Positions 53,601-62,977 of a stretch of 64,000 bases of DNA are shown one piece after another. The translations under genes were made by a program, and so were the position numbers. Below the pieces are notes generated by a model. The model saw only the letters and a program-made list of their open reading frames with translations, searched no databases and was not told the origin of the DNA. This DNA comes from an uncultured Oscillospiraceae bacterium. GTDB taxonomy: Bacteria; Bacillota; Clostridia; Oscillospirales; Oscillospiraceae. The stretch covers positions 17,351 to 81,350 of the forward strand of contig CANQUE010000004.1 of NCBI GenBank assembly GCA_947626905.1, given 5' to 3'. The first letter of the stretch is position 1. Every line of letters begins with the position of its first letter.

Positions 53601-54139
53601 TAGCCGGGGTGGTGGCCTCGGTGCGCACCCGCACCACCAAAAACAGCACCCTGATGAGTTACGTGGTCCTGGAGGACGACACCGGCAGCATGGAGCTGCT
53701 GGCCTTCCAGCGGGCGCTGGATCAGGGGGGGAGCTACCTCACCGAGGGGGCGGCCGTTTGCTGCACCGGGCGCATCTCCGTGCGGGACGAAAAAGACCCC
53801 CAGCTGATGCTGGACGCGGCCTATCCCCTGGAGGGGATGGACCAAAGCACCATCGACGCGGTCAAAAACGCCGCCAGGGACGGGGGATATGCGGGCCGGC
53901 GCAGCCCGGCCCCGGCCGCCGCCCCGGCCCAAAAGACGCTGTGGGTCCGCCTGCCCTCCCGGCAGGACGCCCGGATGCGCCGGATCGAACTGGTGCTGAC
54001 CATGTTCCCGGGCGTCGAGCCCATGGTGGTATATTTCGAGGATACCAAACGGCGCCTGGGCGCCCGGTGTATCATCCATCCGGCCCTTGTCCAGGAGCTG
54101 CAGGAGCTGCTGGGGCCGGAGAACGTAGTGGTGAAATAA
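50624..54139 (+). CDS. dnaE: DNA polymerase III alpha subunit, DnaE type
   Basis: A 1171-residue C-family polymerase. N-terminal PHP domain (HLHVHSEYSLLDG at residues 5-17, ITDHGVMYG, TNDAHYL), the palm catalytic PDIDMDF (about 396-402) with GPGRGSGAGSIVSY before it, HASTHAAGVVI, fingers and tandem HhH segments (FGLAAVKGVGRGF), and a C-terminal OB fold (VILAGVVASVRTRTTKNST). Length and order fit DnaE rather than PolC. AAGGAG lies 10 bases before ATG; one base separates it from the whiA stop. Confidence 0.97.
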   Translation: MSFVHLHVHSEYSLLDGACRIGEMARRAKEMGQDALAITDHGVMYGVVDFYRACQAADVKPIIGCEVYVAPRSRTDKEYGLDNNYSHLILLCKNETGYHNLCALVSEGFVNGFYIRPRIDWPLLHEHAEGLVCLSGCLAGDIQQKLVQGQYEAAKARALELDQLFSRGSFYLELQDHGIADERRAAQGLIRIHNETGIPLAVTNDAHYLTREDAHIQDVLMCVQTGKTVDDPSRMKFESTELYLKSEEEMRALFADLPEAYDNTVRIADMCDFDFEFGHYHLPRFQLPEGETDSFAYLKKLCYSGLAERYPGYGKELSDRLDYELGVIGQMGFVDYFLIVWDFIAFAKGRGIPVGPGRGSGAGSIVSYTLHITDVDPIKYSLFFERFLNPERVTMPDIDMDFCVRRRGEVIDYVSHKYGADHVAQIVTFGTMAARAAIRDVGRVLNVGYGETDAVAKNVPWAPGMTLDEALRLSKPLKEMYSSDEKIHDLIDTARALEGMPRHASTHAAGVVITERPLTDYVPLARNDDAIVCQFDMVTLEQLGLLKMDFLGLRNLTVLEDAAELVRRVEPDFRVETIPEDDPDTFQMLTDGRTSGVFQLESTGMTGVCVGLKPRSIEDITAIIALYRPGPMDSIPRFLDCAVHPERITYKHELLRPILDVTYGCIVYQEQVISIFQRLAGFSLGQADMIRRAMSKKKHAVIDAERRAFVYGDPARGIPGCIANGVSEAVANSIYDEILDFASYAFNKSHAVCYAVVAYRTAWMKRHWPREYMAALLTSVLDSAGKVAEYIAECKAMGIDLLPPDVNESDADFTVAGNNIRFGLAAVKGVGRGFVQQLMAERQAAGPFTAFDEFCQRLYGKELNRRPVESLIRAGAFDSMGYKRKALLQVLDKVLEGVNSAGRKNLAGQFDLFSMDEEGPASSLELPEVEEFTAAEKMAMEKETTGLYLTGHPMDSHRETVKKLGAASMGAILEDFAGEDGPRRFQDGQRVILAGVVASVRTRTTKNSTLMSYVVLEDDTGSMELLAFQRALDQGGSYLTEGAAVCCTGRISVRDEKDPQLMLDAAYPLEGMDQSTIDAVKNAARDGGYAGRRSPAPAAAPAQKTLWVRLPSRQDARMRRIELVLTMFPGVEPMVVYFEDTKRRLGARCIIHPALVQELQELLGPENVVVK

Positions 54140-54154
54140 CAGGGAGGCGGCGCG

Positions 54155-55054
54155 GTGTTTCAATATCGGATCGGCGAAAACGGCTCTTTGGTCCCGGCGG
54201 CGGAAAAGGGGCCGGCCTTTGTGACGGTGCTGTCGGCGGAGGACGTCCGGCAGGACGAGAGCTTTCCCCACCGCAAGCAGATGCTCCACAACCTGGGCTC
54301 CATTCGCTATTCCCGGGCGGAGATCTTTTCCGACTCTGTCCAGGGCGTGCTCCGCTTCCCCGACAAGGGCAGCCAGCAAAAGTCCCACCTGGCCATAGGC
54401 TTTTGCCTGGAGCGGGAGAGGCTGGTCCTCATCGAGAGCCTCGGGACCCTCCGGGACCTGCCGGAGCGGCTGAACGGCCGGCTGCCGCCGGACGCCGGAC
54501 CGGACCGGGTGCTGCTGCTGTTGGCGGAGCGGGAGAGCGAGGAGGACATCTTCTTCCTGCAGCACATCGAAGAGCGGCTGGAGGCCCTGGAGGAACAGGT
54601 CCTCACCGGCAAAGGGGAAAGCCCCTTCGAGACCCTGCTGGGCATCCGCAAGAAGCTGTCGGAGCTGAACGCCCACTATGAGCAGCTGTCCGCCCTGGCG
54701 GAGGCCCTTGGTGACGGAGGTGTGGACCCGGTCCGGGACCCGGCTCCCTGGCGGCGGTTCGCCGGGATGATGTGGCGGCTGAAGCAGTACGCCTCTCTGC
54801 TGCGGGAATATGCCATCCAGCTGCGGGAGGTATGCCAGGCCCAGCAGGACGCCCGGCAGAACCGGACCATGAGCATCCTGACGGTGGTGACCACCATTTT
54901 CCTGCCCCTGACGCTGCTCACCGGCTGGTATGGGATGAACTTCGCCAACATGCCGGAGCTGCACTGGCGCTACGGCTATCCCGCCGCCATCGCGGCGGCG
55001 GTGATCATCGCCGTGGCGGAGATCGTCTATTTCAAAAAGAAGAAAATGCTTTGA
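54155..55054 (+). CDS. CorA-like magnesium transporter
   Basis: A 299-residue CorA-family protein. A soluble N-terminal funnel with a long helix (AERESEEDIFFLQHIEERLE to ARQNRTMSILTVVTT) precedes two C-terminal membrane helices: ILTVVTTIFLPLTLLTGWYGMNF, which ends in the GMN selectivity motif, and AAIAAAVIIAVAEIVYF. It should pass Mg2+ or other divalent ions. GTG start after GGAGGCGG. It stands 15 bases after dnaE and may share its transcript. Confidence 0.9.
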   Translation: MFQYRIGENGSLVPAAEKGPAFVTVLSAEDVRQDESFPHRKQMLHNLGSIRYSRAEIFSDSVQGVLRFPDKGSQQKSHLAIGFCLERERLVLIESLGTLRDLPERLNGRLPPDAGPDRVLLLLAERESEEDIFFLQHIEERLEALEEQVLTGKGESPFETLLGIRKKLSELNAHYEQLSALAEALGDGGVDPVRDPAPWRRFAGMMWRLKQYASLLREYAIQLREVCQAQQDARQNRTMSILTVVTTIFLPLTLLTGWYGMNFANMPELHWRYGYPAAIAAAVIIAVAEIVYFKKKKML

Positions 55055-55130
55055 CGCGAGGAGAACGGCCATACAAGACACGACTGTAAAAAAAGAACGG
55101 GCGGCCCTGGCGGGGCTGGCCGCGGCCAGC

Positions 55131-56342
55131 ATGGACCTCATGGAGCGCAGCGGCGAGGTGAGCATGGACGAGCTGTGGCGTCTGGCGGAAACCGCCGGGG
55201 CGGAGCCGGTGTGCACCGTGCTGCAGAGCCGGGACAAGCCGGACCCCCACAGCTTCCTAGGCCCCGGAAAGGTCCAGGAGCTGAAGCTGGCCGTCCAGAA
55301 CGAGGGCTGCGACCTGGTGATCTTCGACAACGACCTGACCCCCTCCCAGGCGCGGGTGCTGGAGCAGGCGCTGGGCGTGCGGGTGCTGGACCGGACCGGC
55401 CTGATCCTGGACATCTTCGCCCAAAGGGCCAGGACCCGGGAGGGCAAGCTGCAGGTGGAGCTGGCCCAGTACCGGTATCTGCTGCCCCGGCTGACGGGCA
55501 TGTGGACCCACCTGAAGCGCCAGGCGGGCACCTCCGCGCCCATCGGCACCCGGGGCCCCGGCGAGACCCAGCTGGAGACCGACCGGCGGCACATCCGCGG
55601 CCGCATCCAGAAGCTGGCCCAGGAGCTGGAGCAGGTGCGGCGGGTCCGCGGCACCCAGCGGCGGCAGCGGGAGCGCAACGCCGTGCCCGTGGTGGCCCTG
55701 GTGGGCTATACCAACGCGGGCAAATCCACCCTTCTCAACACCCTCACCGGGGACAGCATCCATACCGGCGACCGGCTGTTCGACACCCTGGACACCACCA
55801 CCCGGCGGCTGGATCTGGCGGAGGGGGGCCAGGCCCTCCTGTCCGATACGGTGGGTTTTATCCGCAAGCTGCCCACGGAGCTGGTGGACGCGTTCAAGGC
55901 CACGCTGGAGGAGCTGGCCTACGCGGATCTGCTGCTGCACGTCATCGACATCTCCGACCCGGACTGGCCCACCCAGGTCCAGGTGGTGGAGGAGCTGATC
56001 GTCCGCTTGGGCGCGGGCAAGACCCCCTGTCTGAAGGTATACAACAAATGCGACGCCTACTTCGGCCGCCTCCCGGCCGGAGAGGACGAGGTATGCGTCT
56101 GCGCCCGGACCGGGGAGGGCGTGGGGACGCTGCTGTACGCCATCGGCCGGAAGCTGAGCGGCGAGCTGCGGCGGATGGAGCTGGCCATCCCCTATGACCA
56201 AACCGGGCTGGTGGAGCGGCTGCGCCGGGAGGCCAACATCCTGGACCTTCAGTATACCGACCAGGGCGCCCAGGTGCTGGCGGTGGTGCGGCCGGCCCTG
56301 CGCCGGGAACTGGAGCCCTACGAGGCGGCGGGCCATGAGTGA
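55131..56342 (+). CDS. hflX: HflX ribosome-associated GTPase
   Basis: A 403-residue form from the first ATG. N-terminal HflX domain (FLGPGKVQELKL, RVLDRTGLILDIFAQRA, and GTRGPGETQLETDRR), then a G domain with GYTNAGKSTLLN (G1), DTVGFIRKLP (G3) and NKCD (G4). HflX splits stalled ribosomes under stress. Conserved family residues continue in frame upstream of this ATG to ATA at 55071 (VKKERAALAGLA), which has GAGGAG 7 bases before it; the true start is probably ATA, adding 20 residues. Stop overlaps yigZ by 8 bases. Confidence 0.93.
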   Translation: MDLMERSGEVSMDELWRLAETAGAEPVCTVLQSRDKPDPHSFLGPGKVQELKLAVQNEGCDLVIFDNDLTPSQARVLEQALGVRVLDRTGLILDIFAQRARTREGKLQVELAQYRYLLPRLTGMWTHLKRQAGTSAPIGTRGPGETQLETDRRHIRGRIQKLAQELEQVRRVRGTQRRQRERNAVPVVALVGYTNAGKSTLLNTLTGDSIHTGDRLFDTLDTTTRRLDLAEGGQALLSDTVGFIRKLPTELVDAFKATLEELAYADLLLHVIDISDPDWPTQVQVVEELIVRLGAGKTPCLKVYNKCDAYFGRLPAGEDEVCVCARTGEGVGTLLYAIGRKLSGELRRMELAIPYDQTGLVERLRREANILDLQYTDQGAQVLAVVRPALRRELEPYEAAGHE

Positions 56343-56940
56343 GCGCAGGCGCCCCGCGGGGTATGGGACCGGGACATACGAGGAAAAGCGCTCCCGGTTC
56401 ATCGGAGAGCTGTTCCCCATCTCCGGGGAGGACCAGGCCAGAGAGTGCCTGGCCCAGGTAAAGAAAAAATATCCCGACGCCCGGCACCACTGCTGGGCCT
56501 GGGTGCTGCCGGACGGCAGCTGCCGCTGGTCCGACGACGGGGAGCCGGGCGGCACCGCCGGCGGGCCCATGGCGGCGGTATTGAAGGGGGCGGACCTGTA
56601 CGGGGCCCTGTGTGTGGTGACCCGGTACTTCGGCGGCACGCTCTTGGGCAGCGGCGGGCTGGTGCGGGCCTATTCCAAGGCCGCGGCCCTGGCCGTGGCG
56701 GACGGCGGGTCCGAGCCGGACCCGGACATGGCCCTGCTGCGCCTGGCCTGCCCCTGGGAGCATCTGGACCGGCTGCACCGGCTGGTCCGGGAGTATGAGG
56801 GCGCGCTGCTGGAGAGCGACTACGCCTCTGACCCGGAGCGGGCGCTTTTGACCGTGGAGCTGCTGGCGGACCGGGCGGAGCCTTTTGCCCGCCGCCTGGC
56901 CGACGCCACCGGCGGCAAAGCGTCGGTGACCGGACCGTAA
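56335..56940 (+). CDS. YigZ/IMPACT-family protein
   Basis: A 201-residue protein. The IMPACT domain is clear: YEEKRSRFIGELFPI, HHCWAWVLP, SDDGEPGGTAGGPM (the family signature), VTRYFGGTLLGSGGLVRAYS, then a ferredoxin-like C-terminal domain. Bacterial members bind nucleic acid or ribosomes and are otherwise poorly known. ATG 56335 is inside the end of hflX and has GGCGGCGGG upstream; the 8-base overlap supports a shared ribosome-related role with hflX. Confidence 0.92.
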   Translation: MSERRRPAGYGTGTYEEKRSRFIGELFPISGEDQARECLAQVKKKYPDARHHCWAWVLPDGSCRWSDDGEPGGTAGGPMAAVLKGADLYGALCVVTRYFGGTLLGSGGLVRAYSKAAALAVADGGSEPDPDMALLRLACPWEHLDRLHRLVREYEGALLESDYASDPERALLTVELLADRAEPFARRLADATGGKASVTGP

Positions 56941-57023
56941 ACGGATATTTGAAAGAGTCGGACAGGATAAAATTTTTTAATTTTCTTCGCGCAAAAAAGG
57001 AAATCCGCCGGAGCGCGGCGTAT

Positions 57024-57057
57024 AAGGTATTGCAGAAGCCTCTGCGATACCTTTTTT
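57024..57057 (+). terminator. Terminator after the corA-hflX-yigZ unit
   Basis: AAGGTATTGCAGA (57024-57036) pairs with 57041-57053 (one G-U), loop AGCC, then six T (57052-57057). Confidence 0.8.
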
Positions 57058-57076
57058 ACATATGGGGCAAACGGCC

Positions 57077-58078
57077 ATGTCTACCTTCCGCGAGATACGT
57101 CAGGAGCAGGAAAAGCACATCATCGGGCCCTACGGGACCCTGTCGTCCGCCAGCCGGGGCCGGCCCGTGCCGGAGCCGGAGGACGACGTGCGCACCTGCT
57201 TCCAGCGGGACGTGGACCGGGTGACCCACTCCAAGGCCTTCCGCCGCCTGCGCCACAAGACCCAGGTGTTCCTCCGGCCGGAGGGGGACCATTACCGCAC
57301 CCGGCTGACCCATACCCTGGAGGTGGCCCGCATCGGGCGGACCATCGCCCGGGCTTTGGGGCTGAACGAGGATCTGACGGAGGCCATCTCCCTGGGCCAC
57401 GATCTGGGCCACACCCCTTTTGGCCACGCCGGAGAGCGGGCGCTGCGGGACATCACCGGGTCCTTCTGCCATTATGAGCAGAGCCTGCGGGTGGTGGACA
57501 AGCTGGAAAAAGAGGGCCGGGGCCTGAATTTGTGCCATGAGACCCGGATGGGCATTTTGAACCACACCACCGGCCAGCCCAAGGACACCCCGGAGGCGGA
57601 CGTGGTGCGTCTGGCGGACCACATCGCCTATCTGAACCACGATCTGGACGACGCCCAGCGGGCGGGGATCGTCCGGCCGGAGGACGTGCCGGAGATCATC
57701 CGCCTGCGGATCGGGACCCGCAATTCCCAGCGGATCAACGCCATGGTCACCGACGCCATCACCGCCAGCGCCGGAGGCGTCATCGGCCTGTCCCCCGCCA
57801 TGGAGGACGCCTATGCCGCCTTTGAGGAGTTTATGTACGCGGCGGTATACCACAACCCCACCGCCAAGGGAGAGGAGTCCAAGGTCAAGGGCATCCTGGC
57901 CCCCATCATGGAGCACTATCTGCGCCATCCGGACAAGCTGCCGGCGGAATTTCAGGCCATTGCCGCGGCCGACGGGGTCCAGACCGCCGTCACCGACTAC
58001 GTTTCCGGCATGACCGACTCCTTTGCCATCTATACCTTTGAAGATCTGTTCATCCCGGCCAGCTGGCCGGTGCGGTGA
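57077..58078 (+). CDS. Deoxyguanosinetriphosphate triphosphohydrolase-like protein
   Basis: A 333-residue HD-domain protein. DVDRVTHSKAFRRLRHKTQV at the N-terminus, RTRLTHTLEVARIGRTIARA (first His), GHDLGHTPFGHAGE (HD and following His) and LADHIAYLNHDLDDA (last Asp) bind the metals. dGTPases cleave dGTP to deoxyguanosine and triphosphate. Length is near the short type, not the 505-residue E. coli Dgt, so it may accept other dNTPs. ATG 57077 has GGGG about 9 bases upstream; ATG 57062 lies directly on the terminator. It precedes dnaG, an order common in clostridia. Confidence 0.9.
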   Translation: MSTFREIRQEQEKHIIGPYGTLSSASRGRPVPEPEDDVRTCFQRDVDRVTHSKAFRRLRHKTQVFLRPEGDHYRTRLTHTLEVARIGRTIARALGLNEDLTEAISLGHDLGHTPFGHAGERALRDITGSFCHYEQSLRVVDKLEKEGRGLNLCHETRMGILNHTTGQPKDTPEADVVRLADHIAYLNHDLDDAQRAGIVRPEDVPEIIRLRIGTRNSQRINAMVTDAITASAGGVIGLSPAMEDAYAAFEEFMYAAVYHNPTAKGEESKVKGILAPIMEHYLRHPDKLPAEFQAIAAADGVQTAVTDYVSGMTDSFAIYTFEDLFIPASWPVR

Positions 58079-58088
58079 GCGTTCCTGT

Positions 58089-58131
58089 GTTTTCCCGGGG
58101 CGTCCGTCCCCGGAAAACGGTCCTGTTTTTT
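58089..58131 (+). terminator. Hairpin with T-run after the dGTPase gene
   Basis: GTTTTCC-c-GGGG (58089-58100) pairs with CCCCGGAAAAC (58108-58118) with one bulged base; GGTCCTG and six T follow (58125-58131 region). Confidence 0.6.
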
Positions 58132-58177
58132 CGCGCCCCCGGGCGCAGACTTTGCCAGGCGGGGAGGTGGGCATCCG

Positions 58178-59917
58178 GTGCCGTTTTCAGAAGAGTTTCT
58201 GGAGGAGCTGAACCGGCGCAACGACATCGTGGACGTGGTCAGCGCCTATGTGCCCCTGACAAAGCGCAGCGGCTCCAATCGGTTCGGCCTGTGTCCCTTC
58301 CACGGGGAAAAGACCCCCTCCTTCTCCGTCAACGCCGACCGGCAGATCTATCACTGCTTCGGCTGCGGCAAGGGCGGGAACGTCATCAACTTCATCATGG
58401 AGATCGAGAATCTCTCCTTCCCGGACGCGGTCCAGTTCCTGGCCCGGCGGGCGGGCATGGAGGTGCCCCAGGACGACTACGATCCCAACCGGGGCAAGCG
58501 GGCCCGGATGCTGGAGCTGAACCGGGAAGCGGCCCGGTTTTTCCATGACCGGCTCATGGAGCCCGGCGGCGCGCCCGGCCAGGCCTACGCGGAAAAGCGG
58601 GGCATCGTGCCCATGGTCACCCGCTTCGGCCTGGGCTATGCCCCGGACAGCTGGCAGGCTCTCACCGACGCCATGACGAAAAAGGGCTTCACCCGCCAGG
58701 AGCTCATCGACGCGGGGCTGGCCCGAGTGGGCAAGTCCGGCGGGCTTTACGACTATTTCCGCGGCCGGCTGATGTTTCCCGTCATCGACGTGCGGGGCAG
58801 CGTCATAGGTTTTTCCGGGCGCATCCTGTCGGACGGGGAGCCCAAGTATCTGAACAGCCCGGATACGCTTGTGTACAGCAAGAGCCGGAGCCTTTTCGCC
58901 CTGAATCTGGCTAAAAAGTCCAAAAGCGGATATATTCTTCTCGCGGAGGGAAATATAGACGTGGTCAGCCTCCATCAGGCGGGGTTCGACAGCGCCGTGG
59001 CCAGTCTGGGCACCTCCCTGACGCCGGACCAGGCCCGGCTCATCAGCCGCTACACCCAGCAGGTGGTCATCGCCTACGACGCAGACGCCGCCGGCCAGAA
59101 GGCCGCCCAGCGGGCCATCGGCATCCTCCAGCCCCTGGATCTGAAGATCAAGGTCCTGAAGATCCCCGGGGCCAAGGACCCGGACGAGTTCATCCAGCAA
59201 AACGGGCCCACCGCCTTCAAAAACCTCATCGAGCGCAGCGACAGCCAGGCGGTGTACCGGCTGGAGCAGCTGGCGGAGGGGTACGATCTCACCGCCGACG
59301 ACGGGCGGGTGGGCTATCTGAAGGCCGCGGCCAAGCTGGTGGCCTCCTTCCCCGGCAGCGTGGAGCGGGAGATCTACGGCATCCGGGCGGCGGAGAAGGC
59401 GGGGGTAAGCAAGGAGGCCTTCCTGGCCGAGGTGGCCCGGGTCCGGCGGCAGAACGCCGCCGCGGCGAAAAAACGGCTGGACCGGGACAATTCCTCCCCC
59501 CTCCGCGCCGCCCAGCCCCAGGCCCGGGAGCTGCGGTTCGAGAACGTGCGCAGCGCCGTGGCGGAGGAGGGCGTGCTGAACCTCTTGTGCCGGTTCCCGG
59601 AGCTGTTCGGTTCCCTCCCCCTCACCGGGGCGGACTTCACCTCCCCCTCCCTGGGCCGGCTCTATGACGCGGTGGCCGCCCGGGTCCGGCAGGGCCGGAG
59701 CGTGTCCACGGCGGCGCTGGCGGAGCAGTTTTCCCCGGAGGAGATGGCCCTGCTGGCAAAGATCCTCCAGCGCGACGAGATCCCCGCGTCCGCCGCCGAC
59801 CAGGCCATGGGCGACTACATAAACAAGATACGCACCGAGAGAGACAAAGCCTCCGCCGGCGACGACCTGCGGAGTTATGCGGAAAAGCTGAAACAAACGA
59901 AAGGGTATGGTCCATAG
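58178..59917 (+). CDS. dnaG: DNA primase
   Basis: A 579-residue DnaG. Zinc site C39-H42-C60-C63 ([12 protein letters not shown] and HCFGCGKGG), the TOPRIM catalytic core with [17 protein letters not shown] (catalytic Glu), [18 protein letters not shown], and a helical C-terminal helicase-binding domain. It makes RNA primers for replication. Start is GTG after GGGGAGGTGG. dnaG-rpoD is the old macromolecular-synthesis unit (without rpsU). Two bases separate it from rpoD. Confidence 0.96.
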   Translation: MPFSEEFLEELNRRNDIVDVVSAYVPLTKRSGSNRFGLCPFHGEKTPSFSVNADRQIYHCFGCGKGGNVINFIMEIENLSFPDAVQFLARRAGMEVPQDDYDPNRGKRARMLELNREAARFFHDRLMEPGGAPGQAYAEKRGIVPMVTRFGLGYAPDSWQALTDAMTKKGFTRQELIDAGLARVGKSGGLYDYFRGRLMFPVIDVRGSVIGFSGRILSDGEPKYLNSPDTLVYSKSRSLFALNLAKKSKSGYILLAEGNIDVVSLHQAGFDSAVASLGTSLTPDQARLISRYTQQVVIAYDADAAGQKAAQRAIGILQPLDLKIKVLKIPGAKDPDEFIQQNGPTAFKNLIERSDSQAVYRLEQLAEGYDLTADDGRVGYLKAAAKLVASFPGSVEREIYGIRAAEKAGVSKEAFLAEVARVRRQNAAAAKKRLDRDNSSPLRAAQPQARELRFENVRSAVAEEGVLNLLCRFPELFGSLPLTGADFTSPSLGRLYDAVAARVRQGRSVSTAALAEQFSPEEMALLAKILQRDEIPASAADQAMGDYINKIRTERDKASAGDDLRSYAEKLKQTKGYGP

Positions 59918-59919
59918 AT

Positions 59920-61188
<1,269 letters not shown>

Positions 61189-61199
61189 CCAAAATAAAG

Positions 61200-61228
61200 G
61201 GAGCCTGCCGCAAGGCGGCAGGCTCCTT
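61200..61228. terminator. Terminator after rpoD
   Basis: GGAGCCTGCCGC (61200-61211) pairs perfectly with 61215-61226, loop AAG, followed only by TT. It also ends the converging XRE gene. Confidence 0.75.
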
Positions 61229-61244
61229 GGCCTGTGGGTCTGGC

Positions 61245-61454
61245 TTATTTCTTTTTCCTGCCGCCCCGTTCGGCGATATAGTCGCAGCTGACGCCGTAAA
61301 AATCCGCCAGCCGGATGATAAAGGAGAAGGGCGGTTCCCGCTTCCCCTGCTCGTAGTTGGTATATGTGGTCTTGTGCATCCCCAGCTTCTCCGCCAGCTT
61401 CGCCTGGGTGAGATCGGCGTCTTCCCGCAGATCGCGTATCCTCCGATAGTACAG
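61245..61454 (-). CDS. Small XRE-family regulator with apparent CTG start
   Basis: A 69-residue helix-turn-helix protein. It begins YYRRIRDLREDADLTQAKLA, followed by EKLGMHKTTYTNYEQGKREP and LADFYGVSCDYIAE, a complete Cro/CI-type domain, and a basic tail RKKK. No ATG, GTG or TTG occurs in this frame before the conserved part; CTG at 61454-61452 follows AAGGAGG by 8 bases and lies exactly where relatives have Met. An out-of-frame ATG (61461-61459) means a one-base indel is the alternative. It diverges from the 50-residue gene at 61581 and should bind the palindrome between them. Confidence 0.8.
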   Translation of the reverse strand: MYYRRIRDLREDADLTQAKLAEKLGMHKTTYTNYEQGKREPPFSFIIRLADFYGVSCDYIAERGGRKKK

Positions 61455-61495
61455 ACGCCATCCCTCCTTGTCTGCTGATGACGATATTATGCACT

Positions 61496-61540
61496 AATAC
61501 ATCGTTTGTTGTTTACAAAATACATCGTTCGATGTATTAT
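61496..61540. promoter_or_regulatory. Operator array and promoter between the XRE gene and a small gene
   Basis: AATACATCG-TT-CGATGTATT (61519-61538) is a perfect palindrome. A further half site AATACATCGTT lies at 61496-61506, 23 bases (about two helix turns) away. Rightward -35 TTTACA (61512-61517) and -10 TATTAT (61535-61540) are 17 bases apart, so the palindrome fills the spacer. Confidence 0.8.
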
Positions 61541-61580
61541 TTTTCTGGCCCCACAACAAACGACCCTTGGAGGTGACCTT

Positions 61581-61733
61581 ATGCCGGATTATAAAAAGAT
61601 GTACCTGCTCCTGTTCAACGCCGTCACGGACGCGCTGGACCAGCTGGAGCGGCAAAACATGGGATGCGCCGCCGAGATCCTGAAAAAGGCCCAGGCAGAC
61701 GCGGAAGAGGTCTACATCGAAATGGAGAAATGA
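61581..61733 (+). CDS. 50-residue unknown protein
   Basis: A 50-residue acidic helical protein: MPDYKKMYLLLFNAVTDALD, then QLERQNMGCAAEILKKAQAD and AEEVYIEMEK. I recall similar small proteins in clostridial genomes but no function. GGAGG lies 7-8 bases before ATG, giving a strong site. Its promoter contains the XRE palindrome and a strong terminator follows, so it is a one-gene repressible unit. The length and charge would suit a partner or anti-repressor for the regulator, but this is inference. Confidence 0.75.
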   Translation: MPDYKKMYLLLFNAVTDALDQLERQNMGCAAEILKKAQADAEEVYIEMEK

Positions 61734-61766
61734 CCGCCGGGACAGGCCGTCCCGGCGGTCATTTTT
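61731..61766 (+). terminator. Terminator after the 50-residue gene
   Basis: TGACCGCCGGGAC (61731-61743) pairs perfectly with 61749-61761 around AGGCC, then five T (61762-61766). The left arm includes the stop codon. Confidence 0.85.
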
Positions 61767-61812
61767 CCCGCCATATATTATGAACAAATTACAAATAATA
61801 ACGTCCAGCCCC

Positions 61813-61866
61813 TTGACACAGACTAAAAGACGTGGTAAATTAGCACTCGAAGGAAAAGAGTGCTAG
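61813..61866 (+). promoter_or_regulatory. hrcA promoter with CIRCE operator
   Basis: -35 TTGACA (61813-61818), 17-base spacer, -10 TAAATT (61836-61841). TTAGCACTC (61840-61848), 9 bases, GAGTGCTAG (61858-61866) is the HrcA-binding CIRCE element with one changed end base. Confidence 0.93.
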
Positions 61867-61897
61867 CAGCGTTTGCCTGGGTTTGCCAGGGGGGCCA

Positions 61898-62977
61898 ATG
61901 GAACTGAGTGATCGAAAGAAAAAAATACTGACCGCTCTGGTAGAGAGCTACATCGCCACCGCGGAGCCGGTGGGGTCCAAGGCGCTGGCCGGCGTGATCG
62001 GCTGCTCCTCCGCCACCATCCGCAACGAGATGAGCGAGCTGACCGGCATGGGCCTTTTGGAACAGCCCCACACCAGCGCCGGGCGGGTCCCCTCTCCGGC
62101 GGGCTACCGGCTGTACGTCAACGAGCTGATGCAGCGGCAGAAGCTCTCCGAGGCGGAGGCGGCCGCCATCAACGACAAGCTGGCGAAAAAGGACGAGCAG
62201 ATCGAACAGCTGATGAACGAGGTAGGCCAGCTCACCAGCTCCCTGACCCAATATCCCGCCTATGCCCTGGCCATGAAGCCGCCGGCGGCGGTAAAGCGGT
62301 TCGATTTCATCTATGTGGATGCCAACACCTTCATCGTGGTGGTCCTGCTGACGGACAACACGGTGAAAAACAAGCTGGTGCACCTGCCCTTCTCCGTCCA
62401 CCAGGAACAGATCACCACCCTGTCCAGCCTGTTCAACGCCAACTTCACCGGCGTGACGGACGAGGAGATCACCGACTCGCTCATCCGCTCCACGGAGCGG
62501 GCCGCCGGGGACACGTACGGCCTGGTGGCGGTGGTGGCCAGCTTCACCATGGAGTGTCTGGCCGGGGCGAAGTCCGCCGCCATGCAGGTGGCCGGCGCGT
62601 CCCATCTGCTCAGTCAGCCGGAATTCCGGGACCCGGACAAGGCCCACGCCCTGATGAACTTCATCTCCGACGGCGGGCGGCTGGTGAGCGACCTGCCCCA
62701 CATGGGCATGGAGCGGGACGGCCTGCGGGTGACCATCGGGCCGGAGAATCTGGCCGAGGAGCTGAAAGATTCCAGCGTGGTCATGGCCTCCTACGACACC
62801 GGCGACGGCATGCGGGGCTATATCGGCGTGGTGGGCCCCACCCGCATGGATTACTCCAGCGTGGCGGCAAAGCTCAGCTATATCGCCGCCGGCCTGAGCC
62901 GTCTGCTGGCCGGACCGGACGCCCCGGAGGGGCTGAACAACAAACTGGTATTGAAAGAGAGTGACCGCCATGAGTAA
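61898..62977 (+). CDS. hrcA: HrcA heat-shock repressor
   Basis: A 359-residue HrcA. The N-terminal winged helix (RKKKILTALVESYIATAEPV, and SSATIRNEMSELTGMGLL) is followed by the HTSAGRVPSPAGYRLYV signature, a GAF-like dimer domain and a C-terminal segment YIGVVGPTRMDY. It binds the CIRCE element 32 bases upstream and is tuned by GroE chaperonin. ATG 61898 is chosen because GGGGGG lies 3-8 bases upstream and family proteins start shortly before the winged helix. It overlaps grpE by 8 bases. Confidence 0.96.
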   Translation: MELSDRKKKILTALVESYIATAEPVGSKALAGVIGCSSATIRNEMSELTGMGLLEQPHTSAGRVPSPAGYRLYVNELMQRQKLSEAEAAAINDKLAKKDEQIEQLMNEVGQLTSSLTQYPAYALAMKPPAAVKRFDFIYVDANTFIVVVLLTDNTVKNKLVHLPFSVHQEQITTLSSLFNANFTGVTDEEITDSLIRSTERAAGDTYGLVAVVASFTMECLAGAKSAAMQVAGASHLLSQPEFRDPDKAHALMNFISDGGRLVSDLPHMGMERDGLRVTIGPENLAEELKDSSVVMASYDTGDGMRGYIGVVGPTRMDYSSVAAKLSYIAAGLSRLLAGPDAPEGLNNKLVLKESDRHE

